Assembly: GCF_014773395.1 (NCBI RefSeq)
Contig: NZ_JACXAF010000004.1
Location: 62,001-126,000, forward strand
DNA: 64,000 bases
From: Neiella litorisoli
Lineage (GTDB): Bacteria > Pseudomonadota > Gammaproteobacteria > Enterobacterales > Neiellaceae
Direction: 5' to 3'
Positions 8,893 to 18,411 of the stretch are shown here, in pieces (position 1 is the first letter of the stretch; every line of letters starts with the position of its first letter). A program made the position numbers and the translations under genes. The notes beneath the pieces are model-generated. The model did not search any database. It had not been told where the DNA came from and saw nothing but the letters and a program-made list of their open reading frames with translations.

Positions 8893-11800
8893 GCGGTTTG
8901 CTCCTTATCGCCAAACAAAGCTTGATACATGGGTTGATAAGTCGCAGCCATTAGCTCAAGTAGCTCATCTGACGGCACCGGATAATTATCTTCATGCTGA
9001 TAAAACCACTGAAAATATGGGTCTTGGTCGAGCCCCGGCAGCGGCGCAAAAGGTTTCGATTCGACACAATCGCGCCATGCTTTGGCAATACTGCCTTCGG
9101 CCAGCTTATCGGTTAGCGACTGCCAAGGCTCGGCCTGCCAGATAGCCTGAGCCAAACGACTAAACAGCGGTAGTGGTTGGCTCAAGATCTGCTGGCGCGT
9201 ATCGAGCAGTTGCTGTAACAAGCGCTCGGCCAAGTTGGCTTCAATCGACGCCGCAAGCTGATGACAAATGACCTGGCCAGTTTTTGAATCAAGGTAAAGC
9301 CCAACGCTGGATAGCGGCCGCTCGGCCTGCAAAGTGGCAATTAAATGATGAATCCATAACTTGACTAATTGATTGGCGCTATCGCTACCTGGGTGATAAC
9401 AAACAATGCCCTGTTGGTCGGCTTGCCACTGCAAATCAGCGCTGATTTCGCAAGCGCCGAGGCTAACTGCATATTGCTGCGCAGGTGCAACGCCAATCTG
9501 CTCGATGGCATCCGCCAGATTACTGGCTCGCTCGCTCCACTGCTCGATCTCAGCGTCAATCATTGGCGTCTTTGGCAATTGCCCTGAGGCGAGTAGTGCC
9601 TGCTTGACCGTGGCAGCCGACTCACCGCTGAGCTGGGCCTGAACCAAACGCTGGGTGGCATCAAAGCGCATCAAGGTATCGCTGGCAAAAGGTTCGGCAT
9701 CGGTCAACGGCTGTTGCTCGATATCAAGATATAACTGCAACCGCTGACGGCCAAATTGGCGCAACGGGTGGACTAAACACTGAATCAATTCGCTGGCGCT
9801 GACAGGGTCTTTTTCCGGTGGAATAGCAGCTTGGTTAGTGTCAACATCCGCTGCAATTGCAACCTGTCGCTGAGGCGCAGGTACAGGTTGCGCAAGGCGC
9901 ATCCAACCAGCTTCAAAACTACTATCATCATTAGCTTGCGCTTGATACAACCGCGCACTAAATGGGTGTAACGGCTGCTGTTTAACATGACTTTGCGGAC
10001 CGCTAAAGCACCAACCATAGCCCTGAGCTAAATAATCCATCAACTCGGCCAGAACCAAGCTCGGTTGGCGTTCATTGTTATCTTTCGAATCGCGACCCTG
10101 ATAACTCAGAATTAAATGCTGGCGCGCGGAAATTAATGCTTCGAGAAACAAATAACGGTCATCGCCTCGGCGCGAGCGGTCGCCCTGCCTCCGGCCATGG
10201 CGCGCCATTAAATCGAAACTCAGCGGGTTACTTTGGCGCGGAAACACGCCATCGTTAAGGCCAAGAATGGCGATCACTTTAAACGGTATGCTACGCATCG
10301 GCACCATTGAGCAGAAGGTCACCTGCCCGGTCATAAAGTGGTTGCCGGTATCGGGTTGCGAGAAGTGATGACTGAGGTAATGTCGCATCACGCTAAGTTC
10401 AATGTCACAGCCATAATCGGCCTGCTCACAGGACACCACAAACTCGCCGAGCACCTGATGAATGTGTTCAATGACATACTGATCATCATCATGATCGTCA
10501 AACAGCTGGCTCAGACTTTGCTCAATAAATTGGCGCCATTGCTCAGCACTTCGCGGTGTTTGTAAGGCCGCACTAAGCCATTGCAATTGTTCTAAGATTT
10601 GCATCAATCGGCCCAGAAGCACGCCTTGCTGACCATCCACCACCGGCAGCCACTGAATACCATCAACAATCGTCTGCTGGCCGGAAGCAAAGCCTTGCAA
10701 TAATCGAGTCAGACCCCACTGCCAACTATAGGTGCCCAAGTCGTAACTGGCGCCGGCAATCTGCTGCTGATGCTGCTGATCAATGCCCCAATGGATACAG
10801 GCTTGCTCTAACCACGACTCAATGGTGGCCAGCTCACTATCAACCAAACCAAAGCGCCGCTGCAGCGATGGCACCCGCAGATACTCAATAATTTGGCTGA
10901 CTTCAAAGCGGCTATCGGGCAATTGCAACAAGTTCAGCAACGCGTTGATCACCGGCTCTGAATCCAACAAGGTCCGATCGGCAATCGAGCAAGGTAAACG
11001 CGGGACTTGCCCCGGTTCTTGATGTTCCCAAGGTTTGCGAAATACTGCATCGACATACGGCGCATAATCTTCAATGCGCGGGCACATCACCAATACATCA
11101 CTGGGTTGCAATGCCGGATCCGCGTTAAACAAATGGAGCAGCTGATCATGCAGCGCCTGAATCTCGCGAAGGGCACTATGGCACGAATGAAAGACGATGG
11201 AATCGTCAATCACAGGCTCAGTTGCCGGCTGCGATCTGGCGTCGGTTAAATTGAGAATATCGCGCTGTATCGACGCCAATAACGAATGATGCGGCTGGCC
11301 ACTGGTGTGATCGCTAGCAACTGTATCGGCTTCATTAAACGCGGCAATTTCTTGTACGCCGAGCTGTTGCAAGCCATTAAACAAGTCCTTGCCCTGCTGA
11401 CCTAAATTGGCCAGTAGCGGGTTGCTCTGGCCATCACTGAGCCATTGCTGATATTGCTGCTGGCGGAGCGCTTTCGCCTGCGCTTTGTCTGATTGCAGTT
11501 CGCCCCAAAAATCGACACATGGATTAAGGTGAAACAGGTGAACATCAATGTGTTGCGCTAGCGCTTGGAAAAAAGCTAACGACTGCGGTGCCATGGCGTT
11601 AATGGCAAACAAGCTGATTTGTTTTGGTAATCGGGCTGCATAGCGCTCAAAATTATTTTCAATCTCAGCGATTGCCCGTTGCTGTAATGATGCAGGATGC
11701 TCTGGGCTATCAGCCAACAAGGCGCGCCACAAATAGGCCTGCCATTGCTCATCGGCACTCTCGCCTTGCGCACCCTGTTGCCATTGCTCAAGCCAGTCGC

Positions 11801-12242
11801 TGCGGTAGATTAAGTACTGCTCAAACAAGTCAGCAATTTTAGCCGCCAACTGATAACGCTTGAGATGGCCCTGAGCGCTGTTGCCTTCTAGCCAATAACT
11901 CTGCAACGGCGCACATTCCGGCGCTGCGATGGTTGCCTCTGCCGCCAGTAACTGATCCAGCTTCCAGACCATGACTTCTCGACGAAATGGTGATTGCCGT
12001 GGCACGGAGTCCCCCAGCAAGATCCGAGCGGTGTCCCAAATAAACCGCGACGGCATCGGAAACTCCAAGTTCATCGCCACTCCTTGCTGCTTGGCCAACT
12101 CCATATTGAGCCAATGCTGCATGCCCTGACTTTCAACCAGAATGACATCAGCAGCCAAGACATCGCTGCGCCGATATTTGAGTACCGCTTGTAACAGCTG
12201 AGAGAGTATTTCAAGACGATTGGAGGGGTACAGGGTGAGCAC
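8889..12242 (-). CDS. recC: RecBCD enzyme subunit RecC (Chi recognition)
   Basis: The scaffold and Chi-scanning subunit of RecBCD, about 1118 residues. It contains degenerate UvrD-like helicase domains and a C-terminal inactive nuclease fold. Recognisable RecC stretches are YPSNRLEILSQLL at the N-terminus, NLEFPMPSRFIWD, SFDLMARHGRRQGDRSRR and DDRYLFLEALISAR. I place the start at the GTG at 12242: it gives an N-terminus MLTLYPSNRLEIL that lines up with the E. coli form, and it has AAGGA six bases upstream. A longer frame opens with TTG at 12281, but the extra 13 residues are not RecC-like. First gene of the recCBD operon. Confidence 0.92.
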   Translation of the reverse strand: MLTLYPSNRLEILSQLLQAVLKYRRSDVLAADVILVESQGMQHWLNMELAKQQGVAMNLEFPMPSRFIWDTARILLGDSVPRQSPFRREVMVWKLDQLLAAEATIAAPECAPLQSYWLEGNSAQGHLKRYQLAAKIADLFEQYLIYRSDWLEQWQQGAQGESADEQWQAYLWRALLADSPEHPASLQQRAIAEIENNFERYAARLPKQISLFAINAMAPQSLAFFQALAQHIDVHLFHLNPCVDFWGELQSDKAQAKALRQQQYQQWLSDGQSNPLLANLGQQGKDLFNGLQQLGVQEIAAFNEADTVASDHTSGQPHHSLLASIQRDILNLTDARSQPATEPVIDDSIVFHSCHSALREIQALHDQLLHLFNADPALQPSDVLVMCPRIEDYAPYVDAVFRKPWEHQEPGQVPRLPCSIADRTLLDSEPVINALLNLLQLPDSRFEVSQIIEYLRVPSLQRRFGLVDSELATIESWLEQACIHWGIDQQHQQQIAGASYDLGTYSWQWGLTRLLQGFASGQQTIVDGIQWLPVVDGQQGVLLGRLMQILEQLQWLSAALQTPRSAEQWRQFIEQSLSQLFDDHDDDQYVIEHIHQVLGEFVVSCEQADYGCDIELSVMRHYLSHHFSQPDTGNHFMTGQVTFCSMVPMRSIPFKVIAILGLNDGVFPRQSNPLSFDLMARHGRRQGDRSRRGDDRYLFLEALISARQHLILSYQGRDSKDNNERQPSLVLAELMDYLAQGYGWCFSGPQSHVKQQPLHPFSARLYQAQANDDSSFEAGWMRLAQPVPAPQRQVAIAADVDTNQAAIPPEKDPVSASELIQCLVHPLRQFGRQRLQLYLDIEQQPLTDAEPFASDTLMRFDATQRLVQAQLSGESAATVKQALLASGQLPKTPMIDAEIEQWSERASNLADAIEQIGVAPAQQYAVSLGACEISADLQWQADQQGIVCYHPGSDSANQLVKLWIHHLIATLQAERPLSSVGLYLDSKTGQVICHQLAASIEANLAERLLQQLLDTRQQILSQPLPLFSRLAQAIWQAEPWQSLTDKLAEGSIAKAWRDCVESKPFAPLPGLDQDPYFQWFYQHEDNYPVPSDELLELMAATYQPMYQALFGDKEQTA

Positions 12243-12329
12243 TAATGGTCCTTGAGCTGGTGCGGAAATCCGATGCTCCAAGGGTACTCAGATTTGGCCG
12301 TAAAAACGAGCCTAGCAGCACAAACTAAC

Positions 12330-12354
12330 AAAACAGGCGCCATCAAGGCGCCTG
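12330..12354 (-). terminator. Rho-independent terminator after rhamnosidase gene
   Basis: An 8-bp GC-rich stem (CAGGCGCC / GGCGCCTG) with a 5-base loop. On the minus strand it is followed by TTTTGTT. It lies 25 bp past the stop of the GH78 gene and separates it from recC. Confidence 0.75.
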
Positions 12355-12378
12355 CTAACTGAATCCGAAATGAATTGA

Positions 12379-15240
12379 TTACAACGCGGTCGTCGCGACG
12401 GTCAGTTGGTATTGGCCTGGCTGGTAAATGGCACTGGCCTGCCCCGGTAACGTCACCTTAGCGGTTGAGTTATTCGGAACTTCGAATTGCCAATGGATGA
12501 CATCGCCTTGGCGCTGCCAACGACTGACAATGGTGCCATAACCGGTCTGATAGCTAACATTGACGTGGTCTAAGTCAGCTGGAAACACAGGTTGCAGAGC
12601 AAAATGCTGAAAGCCTGGGTTATCACCAAGCGGTCGAATGCCACCCAAGCCTTCATAGAACCAACCGTCATACCCACTGTGGAACGGGTGATTCAAGGAA
12701 CGGCCCGGCGCGTTCTTGCGCATCGGATCGGCGTCTGGCACATACACACCTTTACGCTCCCACAACGTGGTTGCCTGTAATTTATCAAACTGCCACGCAT
12801 AGCCCGGATAGCCTTCTGCAGTGAAGATGTTATATGCGGTATCGCCATAACCATAATCGCTGAGCGCGCGATAGACATAGGTCTGGCCAAGGGCACCGAT
12901 AGAGCCATGGCCTTGCCATGTTTCAACAACATCTTTATTCAGCGCATCAGCAATTGACTGCCGCAACGTTATAGGCGCAATGCCAAAGCGCAACGCCATG
13001 GCATCAGCAGTTTGACTGCCATAATGGCCAGTTTCAGGGTTATAAAACTCGTTGTGGAATTGCTCACTAATAGCGCCAAACAACGACTGATAGCGCGCCG
13101 CATCGGCATCTTTACCAAGCAATGCGGCAATTTTCGACATCAGATTAGCGCCATGGGCCAACAGTGCCGAACTGGTGATCGTTGGGCTGGTATGTTGCGG
13201 ATTGCAACGTTTACGTCCCATACCGGGTTTCAGCACGGGATCACACCAGTCGCCATAGCCAATGCGCAACAAGCCGTTGTCGAGTTTGGATTCAGCGGCG
13301 TCCATGTACTCCACCATGCTGTCATACTGATCGCTGAAGATTTGCAGATCACCATGATGGCGATAATGCTCCCAAGCAATCATGATCTCAGCAACCGCCC
13401 AATCGTAAGTGCCACCGTGAGAGCGCTTGCCCGGCACCACGGCCGGCGCGATGTGGCTCGAGGTAGCAAAATCACCGAGATATTTCTGCCACAGGTTTTC
13501 CATATTGAAGTTGTAGTTACCCGTGATCAGCGCAGCATGGGCGTCACCAGTCCAGCCTGCACGTTCACGGATTGGACAATCCATCGGCACCGCCATCAGG
13601 TTACTCTCGTAACTCCAAAGGGCCATGTCATGAATGCGATTCAACAACTCGTTGGAGCTGGAAAATTGCCCCGCCACTCCGACATCACTACGTACCAAGT
13701 GAGCGCTCAACACATCAAGCGTCGGCGCTTCAGTTAAGCCAGTCATTTCGACATAACGGAAACCATGCCACGTGAACACTGGCGTCCAAGTCGCCCCATC
13801 GTTGCCAGAGGCAATGTAGCTATCTACTTGTTTAAGCAATGGTGCTCCGCCGCCACTTTTCTGGCTGATATTTCCTTCAACATCAGCCCATTCGGCATAG
13901 CGCAGATTAATGGTCTGGCCCGCAGCAAGTCCTAATTTGGCTAAATCAATGGTCGGTACACCAGTAAAGTTTTGGCCAAAATCAAAAGTCCAAACGCCCT
14001 CGCGAGGCTGATAAATCTTGACTGGCGTCATTTTCTTAATGGCACGGATCGGCGGCAGACGCTGAGGCTCTAAACGCCCCGTCGGCCATTGTTCAAGTGC
14101 TTGTACTGGCTGCCAATTTGCTAGTTCGTTGGCAGAAAGTTGTTGATTCCAATTAGCAACAACTTCATTGGCATCAAACAGCTCACCCGAGAACAGCCCG
14201 TCTTTTAACACCGGAGATGGATGGCTGCGCCACTGTTCATTACTTGCCACCACCGCTTGGCTACCATCGGCATAGGTCAACTCAAGTTGGGCAATAAACT
14301 TAGGCTGACCATAAGAGAGGGTTTTCTTCGCTTGTGGGCCCACCTTTTCATCGGGGTTCTTCCACTTGCTAAACGCGATGTTTTCATCGTACCAACCGCT
14401 GCCTAAGTGAACCGCAATGGTATTGGCGCCCTGATTCAACAGCGCGGCAACATCATCAGTGTTGTACAAAATACGCTGATCAAAATCAGTTTGGCCTGGG
14501 TCCATCAGTCGGTCATCGACCTTTTGGCCATTAATGAACACCTCATAATAGCCAGCGGCAGTGCTGTGCAAGCGCGCTTTGACAATGGTTTTATCAGCAT
14601 CAATAGCAAAGTCATGGCGGAATAAACTGGCTGTCGGTTGTTTTTTGAGTTGCTCAACCACTTCCAATTGCTTTTCTTTCTTGCTGGCTGGCAGTGCTTC
14701 GGTGATATCAGGGTGAACATTGGCCGCATAAAGGATCCAAGGCATGCGTGCCTCGGAACTATCGGCAACGACACGTTGTTCAACCTGAAGCCACTGTGCC
14801 TGCCAATCGGCCTGCTCAATTAAGCCCATTTCCCATTGCCCTACTTGGCTCCAAGGGCCCGGTTGCTGTTGGTTCTCAGCCCAAACGCGTACTCGCCAAA
14901 ACGCTGTATCTTGTGCGCTTAGTGGTTGCCCAGCATAGGCAATGTTGACCGATTGTTGAGCCGCCACCTTGCCGCTGTCCCATAGGTCGGGATTGCTATT
15001 GGCGAGTCGCTCGGCACTGCTGGCAACTTGAACTTGGTAGGCGCTCTGGGTTTTGGCATTAGCATGCCATGACAACCGTGGCGTTTGGCTGTGAACATTA
15101 AGCGGCGTTGCCGTACCTTCCACCAACAGATTGGCAGGAGCTTGGTGATTGATGGGCTCACTCGGTTGCGGATCGCTGGCGCTGGGTTCGCAGGCCATAA
15201 TCGACAGCACCAATGAGCAAATAGCTAGGGGCCGAAACAT
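12379..15240 (-). CDS. GH78 alpha-L-rhamnosidase, lipoprotein
   Basis: A 953-residue glycoside hydrolase releasing terminal alpha-L-rhamnose from oligosaccharides. It starts with a lipoprotein-type signal (lipobox ending IMAC near residue 17). The order of parts is typical of GH78: an N-terminal fibronectin-like domain with LSWHANAKTQSAYQVQVAS, a carbohydrate-binding beta domain (SGWYDENIAF; GYYEVFINGQ), then an (alpha/alpha)6 catalytic barrel with the signature DCPIRERAGWTGDAH near residue 555 and GHGSIGALGQTYVYRAL, ending in a beta-sandwich. The catalytic acid is expected to be in the RERxGWxGD block. It reads away from the lyase and binding-protein genes across a shared intergenic region. 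A second GH78 lies at 57606; the two are clearly different in sequence. Confidence 0.92.
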   Translation of the reverse strand: MFRPLAICSLVLSIMACEPSASDPQPSEPINHQAPANLLVEGTATPLNVHSQTPRLSWHANAKTQSAYQVQVASSAERLANSNPDLWDSGKVAAQQSVNIAYAGQPLSAQDTAFWRVRVWAENQQQPGPWSQVGQWEMGLIEQADWQAQWLQVEQRVVADSSEARMPWILYAANVHPDITEALPASKKEKQLEVVEQLKKQPTASLFRHDFAIDADKTIVKARLHSTAAGYYEVFINGQKVDDRLMDPGQTDFDQRILYNTDDVAALLNQGANTIAVHLGSGWYDENIAFSKWKNPDEKVGPQAKKTLSYGQPKFIAQLELTYADGSQAVVASNEQWRSHPSPVLKDGLFSGELFDANEVVANWNQQLSANELANWQPVQALEQWPTGRLEPQRLPPIRAIKKMTPVKIYQPREGVWTFDFGQNFTGVPTIDLAKLGLAAGQTINLRYAEWADVEGNISQKSGGGAPLLKQVDSYIASGNDGATWTPVFTWHGFRYVEMTGLTEAPTLDVLSAHLVRSDVGVAGQFSSSNELLNRIHDMALWSYESNLMAVPMDCPIRERAGWTGDAHAALITGNYNFNMENLWQKYLGDFATSSHIAPAVVPGKRSHGGTYDWAVAEIMIAWEHYRHHGDLQIFSDQYDSMVEYMDAAESKLDNGLLRIGYGDWCDPVLKPGMGRKRCNPQHTSPTITSSALLAHGANLMSKIAALLGKDADAARYQSLFGAISEQFHNEFYNPETGHYGSQTADAMALRFGIAPITLRQSIADALNKDVVETWQGHGSIGALGQTYVYRALSDYGYGDTAYNIFTAEGYPGYAWQFDKLQATTLWERKGVYVPDADPMRKNAPGRSLNHPFHSGYDGWFYEGLGGIRPLGDNPGFQHFALQPVFPADLDHVNVSYQTGYGTIVSRWQRQGDVIHWQFEVPNNSTAKVTLPGQASAIYQPGQYQLTVATTAL

Positions 15241-15564
15241 AGAACAATTCCCGTTTATTTATTTTTGATTAGGTTGTGGACACATCATCACATTGCCTTC
15301 GAAACATTGCCTTCGCAGATCCCCGTTTTCCCAGTTAAAGCCGGGAAGCAAGTAACAGTGTCATTAATGGTTGGTCGTAACGATACGATCACAAAATTAG
15401 CAATGCTGTGACAAATATCAATCAAATGAAGTTACATAATTGCACATTCAATCATGTAGAGTCATTATTCATCACACCGATGCATGACATCAACGAACAA
15501 TTACAACAAAACTCATCAGCAGCAGCGGACGCACAGACTGGTTTGTCACTGAGGTAGGTAGTCC
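15241..15564. promoter_or_regulatory. Divergent intergenic region between GH78 and binding-protein genes
   Basis: 324 bp without a gene, AT-rich over its middle. It must carry the promoters of both divergent genes. Visible structure: a 12-bp direct repeat ACATTGCCTTCG at 15290-15301 and 15304-15315, and a weak CRP-like site TGTGA-N6-TCAAT at 15407-15422. A good ribosome site (GAGGTAGGTAG) precedes the ATG at 15565. No convincing sigma-70 hexamer pair stands out. CRP control would make sense for sugar-use genes but is only a possibility. Confidence 0.35.
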
Positions 15565-16380
15565 ATGAACAAATACTCTATTCGTCGCCCTTTTTTAAAA
15601 CTAGCCATGTGTTCACTGCTAGCGCTTAATCTGCACAATGCGTCGGCAGTGGAGCTTGTTGTGCCCAAGCCGAAAGGCGCGTCTGGCCAGCACAAAATTG
15701 AACTGCTCAAGCTCATTGCCAAGCATGCCGACCAGCCGATCACTGTTGTGCAAAAAGAAACATCGAACCGCATTCAAGAAATCAACATGCTCAATACCCA
15801 GCAGTTGAACGTGATGTGGGCACCGAAAACGGCAGATCTCGAAAGCCAATTGCATGCAGTCAAAGTGCCGCTCGATAAAGATATCGTTGGCTCGGTGGCG
15901 ATCATCATCAGAAAGCAAGATTTAGCTAAGTTCAGTGCGGTAAACGAGTTGCGACAACTCAAAGCAATGCAGGCAGGCGTTCGCAAAGACACGGTAACCC
16001 GGCAGATCTTAGAGCAGCACTCCTTTGGTTTGGTATCGACCTTGCGCGGTCACTACGGCTACATGCTCGATGGCGAACGCTTTGACTATTTCCCGGTTGC
16101 GGCATCAAACGCCTACAGCCTCGCCTCCAATTGGGCGCAGAGCGAACAGCTGGATCTGATGGTCTACCCTGATTTGCTACTCAAACTTCCGCTTAATTCC
16201 TACTTTTATGTGGAAAAAGGCAATGTTCAGTTAGCTAATGTGATTGAGAGCGCTTTGCACAAAGCGATTGAATCCGGTGATTTTGACAAGTTGCTGAAAA
16301 GCTCGCCTGGCTATCAGGCCGCCCAGCAGTTCTATCAGAGTGACGACGTCAAAGTCATGGATATCTTGGCATCACTGTAA
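15565..16380 (+). CDS. Orphan periplasmic binding protein (PBP2/SBP_bac_3-like)
   Basis: A 271-residue exported protein with a signal peptide ending near NASA/VELVV (residue 28). It has the two-lobe pattern of family-3 solute-binding proteins: a first lobe with GQHKIELLKLIAKHA, a hinge with SVAIIIRKQDLAKF, and a second lobe starting KAMQAGVRKDTVTRQIL. Many binding proteins of this degenerate type have no transporter genes near them, as here. It opens a plus-strand run leading to a HAD phosphatase, a lyase-like protein and another binding protein, so it may bind a breakdown product of the polysaccharide and report it to a membrane sensor. Ligand unknown. Confidence 0.65.
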   Translation: MNKYSIRRPFLKLAMCSLLALNLHNASAVELVVPKPKGASGQHKIELLKLIAKHADQPITVVQKETSNRIQEINMLNTQQLNVMWAPKTADLESQLHAVKVPLDKDIVGSVAIIIRKQDLAKFSAVNELRQLKAMQAGVRKDTVTRQILEQHSFGLVSTLRGHYGYMLDGERFDYFPVAASNAYSLASNWAQSEQLDLMVYPDLLLKLPLNSYFYVEKGNVQLANVIESALHKAIESGDFDKLLKSSPGYQAAQQFYQSDDVKVMDILASL

Positions 16381-16423
16381 CCAGTGATGCAGGCGCCATG
16401 TAAAACGGCAATGGTTGAATAAC

Positions 16424-17083
16424 ATGATTAAGTGCGTAATTTTCGATTGTGACGGCACCTTAGTCGACAGCGAACTGCTGTGTAACATGGCGCTCTCCCA
16501 TGAGCTTTCAGACTACGGCGTAGCCATCAGTGCCGAGCAACTGGTTGCGCAATATCGTGGGGTTAAACTTGACCATATCTTGAGCGACATCGAGCGCCAC
16601 TATGAAGTGACATTAAACGAGGAGTTTATTGTCACCTATCGGCGCCATGTTGCTCAGTTGTTCGACCGCTACCTGAAGCCGTGTGACGGTATTGAGCAAG
16701 CGCTTGAGCAACTGTCACTGCCGATTTGCGTGGCATCGTCAGGGCCGGTCGCAAAAATCAAACACGCCCTTGAATTGACCCAATTGGCTTCATTTTTTGG
16801 CAACAACATTTTCAGCGCCTATGAAATTGGCAGCTGGAAACCCGATCCAACATTGTTTCTTCACGCTGCTCAAACCATGGGGTTCGCCCCCGCGCAGTGT
16901 GCGGTTGTCGAAGATAGTGTGGTTGGCATTCAAGCAGCCCAAGCCGCTGGTATGAGCCCGATCCTCTACGACCCCCACAACATTCATCCAAAACTAGCAG
17001 ATGTGCTGACCATTGCCAGCATGAGTCAACTCGGACTTGCCCTTGCGGCGCATTCTGTTGATTTAGCAAATCGAATCGATTAA
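16424..17083 (+). CDS. HAD-superfamily phosphatase, YieH-like
   Basis: A cytoplasmic haloacid-dehalogenase-type hydrolase of about 219 residues. Motif I is VIFDCDGTLVDSE (nucleophile and acid aspartates), motif II is the serine in CVASSGPVAKI, motif III is the lysine in GSWKPDPTLF, and motif IV is VVEDSVVGIQAA. The alpha-helical cap and the wording of the motifs match E. coli YieH, a phosphatase active on 6-phosphogluconate, and beta-phosphoglucomutase-like proteins. The first ATG (16424) gives MIKCVIFDCDG; a TTG at 16415 is also in frame but no better supported. Place in the locus: probably sugar-phosphate housekeeping during growth on the polysaccharide. Confidence 0.8.
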   Translation: MIKCVIFDCDGTLVDSELLCNMALSHELSDYGVAISAEQLVAQYRGVKLDHILSDIERHYEVTLNEEFIVTYRRHVAQLFDRYLKPCDGIEQALEQLSLPICVASSGPVAKIKHALELTQLASFFGNNIFSAYEIGSWKPDPTLFLHAAQTMGFAPAQCAVVEDSVVGIQAAQAAGMSPILYDPHNIHPKLADVLTIASMSQLGLALAAHSVDLANRID

Positions 17084-17094
17084 CCGGAGCCATA

Positions 17095-18372
17095 GTGAAC
17101 GCAGTCAAAATTAGTCCTCGCCGATTCAACCTAACCAGCCTCTGTGGAGGCATTGTGTCGTCAGTAATCATCCTGACCAGTACGCCGTTACATGCGGCAA
17201 CAGTGCCCGATTTGGTTTATTACGATCGACAACAACTTGAGGCTATTCAGGACGATATTGACGCAGGCCATGAGCAGTATGTGAAGGCCCTTGAGCAAGT
17301 CTCCGCCAAAGCAGACAAAGTACTCAAGCTAACCATTGATAGTGTGGTCAATAAACCCAATGCCGGCCCAAGTGGCGATAAGCACGACTACGTCAGCCTT
17401 GCGCCCTACTGGTGGCCGAACCCAGAGACTGAAGACGGCCTGCCTTGGATCCGCAAAGATGGTCAGCTCAACCCCAAAACTCGTGGGGTTTATACCGATC
17501 AAAAGCGAGCAGAGACTTTTCTCAGAGGGCTGGGCTCATTGTGGCTCGCATACACCTACACCTCTAAAGACCAATATGCGGATCACATGAAGGTTCTGCT
17601 TGACGCTTGGCTGATTAATGATCAAACCCGCATGAACCCAAACCTGAACTTTGCTCAGGGCATCCCAGGAATCAACGACGGCAGGCCGTTTGGCATTATT
17701 GAATGGAGCAAAGTCAGCCATATCGTTTCGGCCATGCAGCTACTGAAAGCCAATAATAAGATCGATAGCGACTTTGCCAGCAAAGTTGATCAATGGCTCA
17801 GCCAGTACTTGAACTGGTTACTGACTAGCGAATTAGGTCAGCAGGAATCGAGCAAAGCCAATAATCACGGTACTTGGTACGATTATCAGGTGATCGGGCT
17901 GATGACCTATTTAGGCAAAGAACAGGAGGCCAAGGCACACCTCAATATCAGCCAACAACGTATTGCCGAGCAAATTGCTGGCGATGGTGCCCAACCCCAT
18001 GAGTTAGGCCGCACCAAGTCCATTAACTATGCCTCGATGAACGCCGAAGGGTTAATAAAAATCGCCTTTATGGCAGAGCAATTAGGTGTTGATTTATGGC
18101 GCTTTAAAGGCGAACAGGGGCAGAGTTTATCGGCCGCTGTTGGCTACTTTTATCCTTATTTAACTGGCGCGCAGCAGTGGCCACACCGGCAAATTTGGCG
18201 AACCATTGATAAAGCGTTTGTCGCCAAAACTCATCCGATGTTGTATGTCGCCCAAGCGTTCATGCCGAGTCTTAACTTACCTGCATCAATTGAAGCGCAA
18301 GTAGACCAAACGATTAGTGCGGAATATCGCCTGCTTTATCGTCCCAAACATGTCACAGGGGCCTATGATTAA
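17095..18372 (+). CDS. Secreted alginate-lyase-family protein (PF05426 type, PL5/PL38-like)
   Basis: A 425-residue exported protein with a signal peptide ending near LHAATVP (residue 36). The block HDYVSLAPYWWPNP with GLPWIRKDGQLNP and the motif ANNHGTWYDYQ near residue 256 are those of the alginate-lyase (alpha/alpha)-barrel family, in which the Asn-His and Tyr residues act in beta-elimination of uronic acids. Proteins with the YWWP variant include glucuronan lyases (PL38), so activity on glucuronate- or iduronate-containing chains is as likely as on alginate. Starts at GTG with GGAG 6-9 bases upstream. It is flanked by two orphan binding proteins and close to a beta-propeller lyase candidate. 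Confidence 0.75.
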   Translation: MNAVKISPRRFNLTSLCGGIVSSVIILTSTPLHAATVPDLVYYDRQQLEAIQDDIDAGHEQYVKALEQVSAKADKVLKLTIDSVVNKPNAGPSGDKHDYVSLAPYWWPNPETEDGLPWIRKDGQLNPKTRGVYTDQKRAETFLRGLGSLWLAYTYTSKDQYADHMKVLLDAWLINDQTRMNPNLNFAQGIPGINDGRPFGIIEWSKVSHIVSAMQLLKANNKIDSDFASKVDQWLSQYLNWLLTSELGQQESSKANNHGTWYDYQVIGLMTYLGKEQEAKAHLNISQQRIAEQIAGDGAQPHELGRTKSINYASMNAEGLIKIAFMAEQLGVDLWRFKGEQGQSLSAAVGYFYPYLTGAQQWPHRQIWRTIDKAFVAKTHPMLYVAQAFMPSLNLPASIEAQVDQTISAEYRLLYRPKHVTGAYD

Positions 18373-18411
18373 CCATTATTGGCTTGCCGAAAACGGCTGG
18401 TGGAGTTAGTC

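Noticed and set aside
13012-13737. 241-codon plus-strand frame inside the first GH78 gene
   Set aside because: Antisense of a clearly recognised gene; no domain-like pattern, no ribosome site.
15407-15422. CRP site upstream of the binding-protein gene
   Set aside because: Only one half site is good (TGTGA); the other is TCAAT. Mentioned in the region description but not claimed as a feature.
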